DNA from: Chloroflexota bacterium
GTDB lineage: Bacteria > Chloroflexota > Anaerolineae > Promineifilales > Promineifilaceae
NCBI GenBank assembly: GCA_024275635.1
Contig: JAJRYT010000050.1
Span: 1-35,004, forward strand
Direction: 5' to 3'
Length of the DNA: 35,004 bases
Below the pieces are notes generated by a model that did no database searches, had not been told where the DNA came from, and saw nothing but the letters and a program-made list of their open reading frames with translations. Of this stretch, positions 34,791 through 35,004 are shown in pieces (positions within the stretch are counted from its first letter, which is position 1; each line of letters begins with the position of its first letter). The position numbers were made by a program, and so were the translations under genes.

Positions 34791-34866
34791 GGTAATTGGT
34801 AATTGGTAATTGGTAATTGGTAATTGGTAATTGGTAAATGGTAATTGGTAATTGGTAATTGGTAAC
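34791..34866. repeat. GGTAATT 7-nt tandem repeat, about 11 units
   Basis: Direct 7-bp units run without an inverted half, with one variant unit (GGTAAAT) near the middle. It lies immediately upstream of ychF on the minus strand. Confidence 0.9.
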
Positions 34867-35004
34867 TCGACATTGGCGAAAATCGCACTTTTAACAAAAA
34901 AACAGGCACTCCGTAATCTTCTAAAAGGCGTGCGCCAAGAATCGGGCTTCAAAGAATGCGTTTTGAACCCCGTCAACGCACAAAGTGGCAGCGAATCAAG
35001 TTTA
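34867..35004. other. Right-edge intergenic sequence
   Basis: No gene start, RNA or clear promoter is visible. A minus-strand open frame here is the extension of the ychF frame through the repeat and is not credible. Confidence 0.4.

Noticed and set aside
34781..34909. N-terminal 43-residue extension of YchF
   Set aside because: It is the translation of the 7-nt tandem repeat (NYQLPIT units). The family starts at MSLSIGIVG.
1..35004. tRNA or rRNA genes
   Set aside because: No cloverleaf-type sequence with acceptor stem and TTCGA arm, and no rRNA core sequence, was recognised in any gap.

Overview
The window looks like a chromosomal segment of a Chloroflexota bacterium, probably of the Anaerolineae/Ardenticatenia type. 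The organism call is an inference from four things: moderately high GC, proline/threonine-rich 'TPTP' linkers on three exported or membrane proteins, a Death-like effector-associated domain, and intergenic DNA full of short-period repeats. No rRNA or tRNA gene was recognised. The palindrome ACGGCCGT occurs about 35 times by eye, far above the roughly one copy expected by chance, and marks the whole window.

Left part (1-11.4 kb), nearly all on the minus strand. After a possible insertion-sequence end comes a train of genes read right to left: a lipoprotein class B penicillin-binding protein, an HD-domain hydrolase, phosphopentomutase (deoB), deoxyribose-phosphate aldolase (deoC) and a two-domain ALDH16-type aldehyde dehydrogenase. 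A repeat hairpin follows, then an ABC exporter and an RsmC-like methyltransferase. deoB, deoC and the dehydrogenase form a deoxyribose route: deoxyribose-1-P to deoxyribose-5-P to glyceraldehyde-3-P plus acetaldehyde, with the acetaldehyde oxidised to acetate.

Central island (11.48-21.72 kb), plus strand. It is bounded by two 124-bp copies of one repeat in inverted orientation, about 97% identical. It holds a type I restriction-modification locus (hsdR, hsdS, hsdM) with a hicA-hicB module and a Phd-PIN toxin-antitoxin module placed between hsdR and hsdS. A 758-residue protein is translationally coupled to hsdS and lies just before hsdM. It has an N-terminal Death-like/EAD-type domain, one membrane segment, a Pro/Thr linker, an alpha/beta domain and about ten TPRs. 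This membrane-anchored protein inside an R-M operon is the best candidate for an undescribed defence component. hsdR carries one in-frame TAA between its Walker A and DECH motifs, so restriction may be off while modification stays intact. A remnant of an hsdS 5' end lies upstream of the Phd-PIN cassette and suggests the cassette was inserted there.

Right part (21.7-35 kb), mixed strands: thiolase, a Rossmann-fold protein of unknown function, an unknown two-domain protein with a K/S/P linker, pyruvate kinase, a winged-helix AAA+ ATPase, a glycerophosphodiesterase split by one in-frame TAA, a diacylglycerol-kinase-family lipid kinase, a Pro/Thr-rich anchored protein, a structured RNA (possibly 6S RNA) with its own promoter and terminator, a deoxynucleoside kinase and the ATPase YchF.

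Most intergenic gaps carry 7- or 8-nt tandem words, often followed by their own reverse complement. Several of these arrays end within a few bases of a start codon that has no Shine-Dalgarno sequence.
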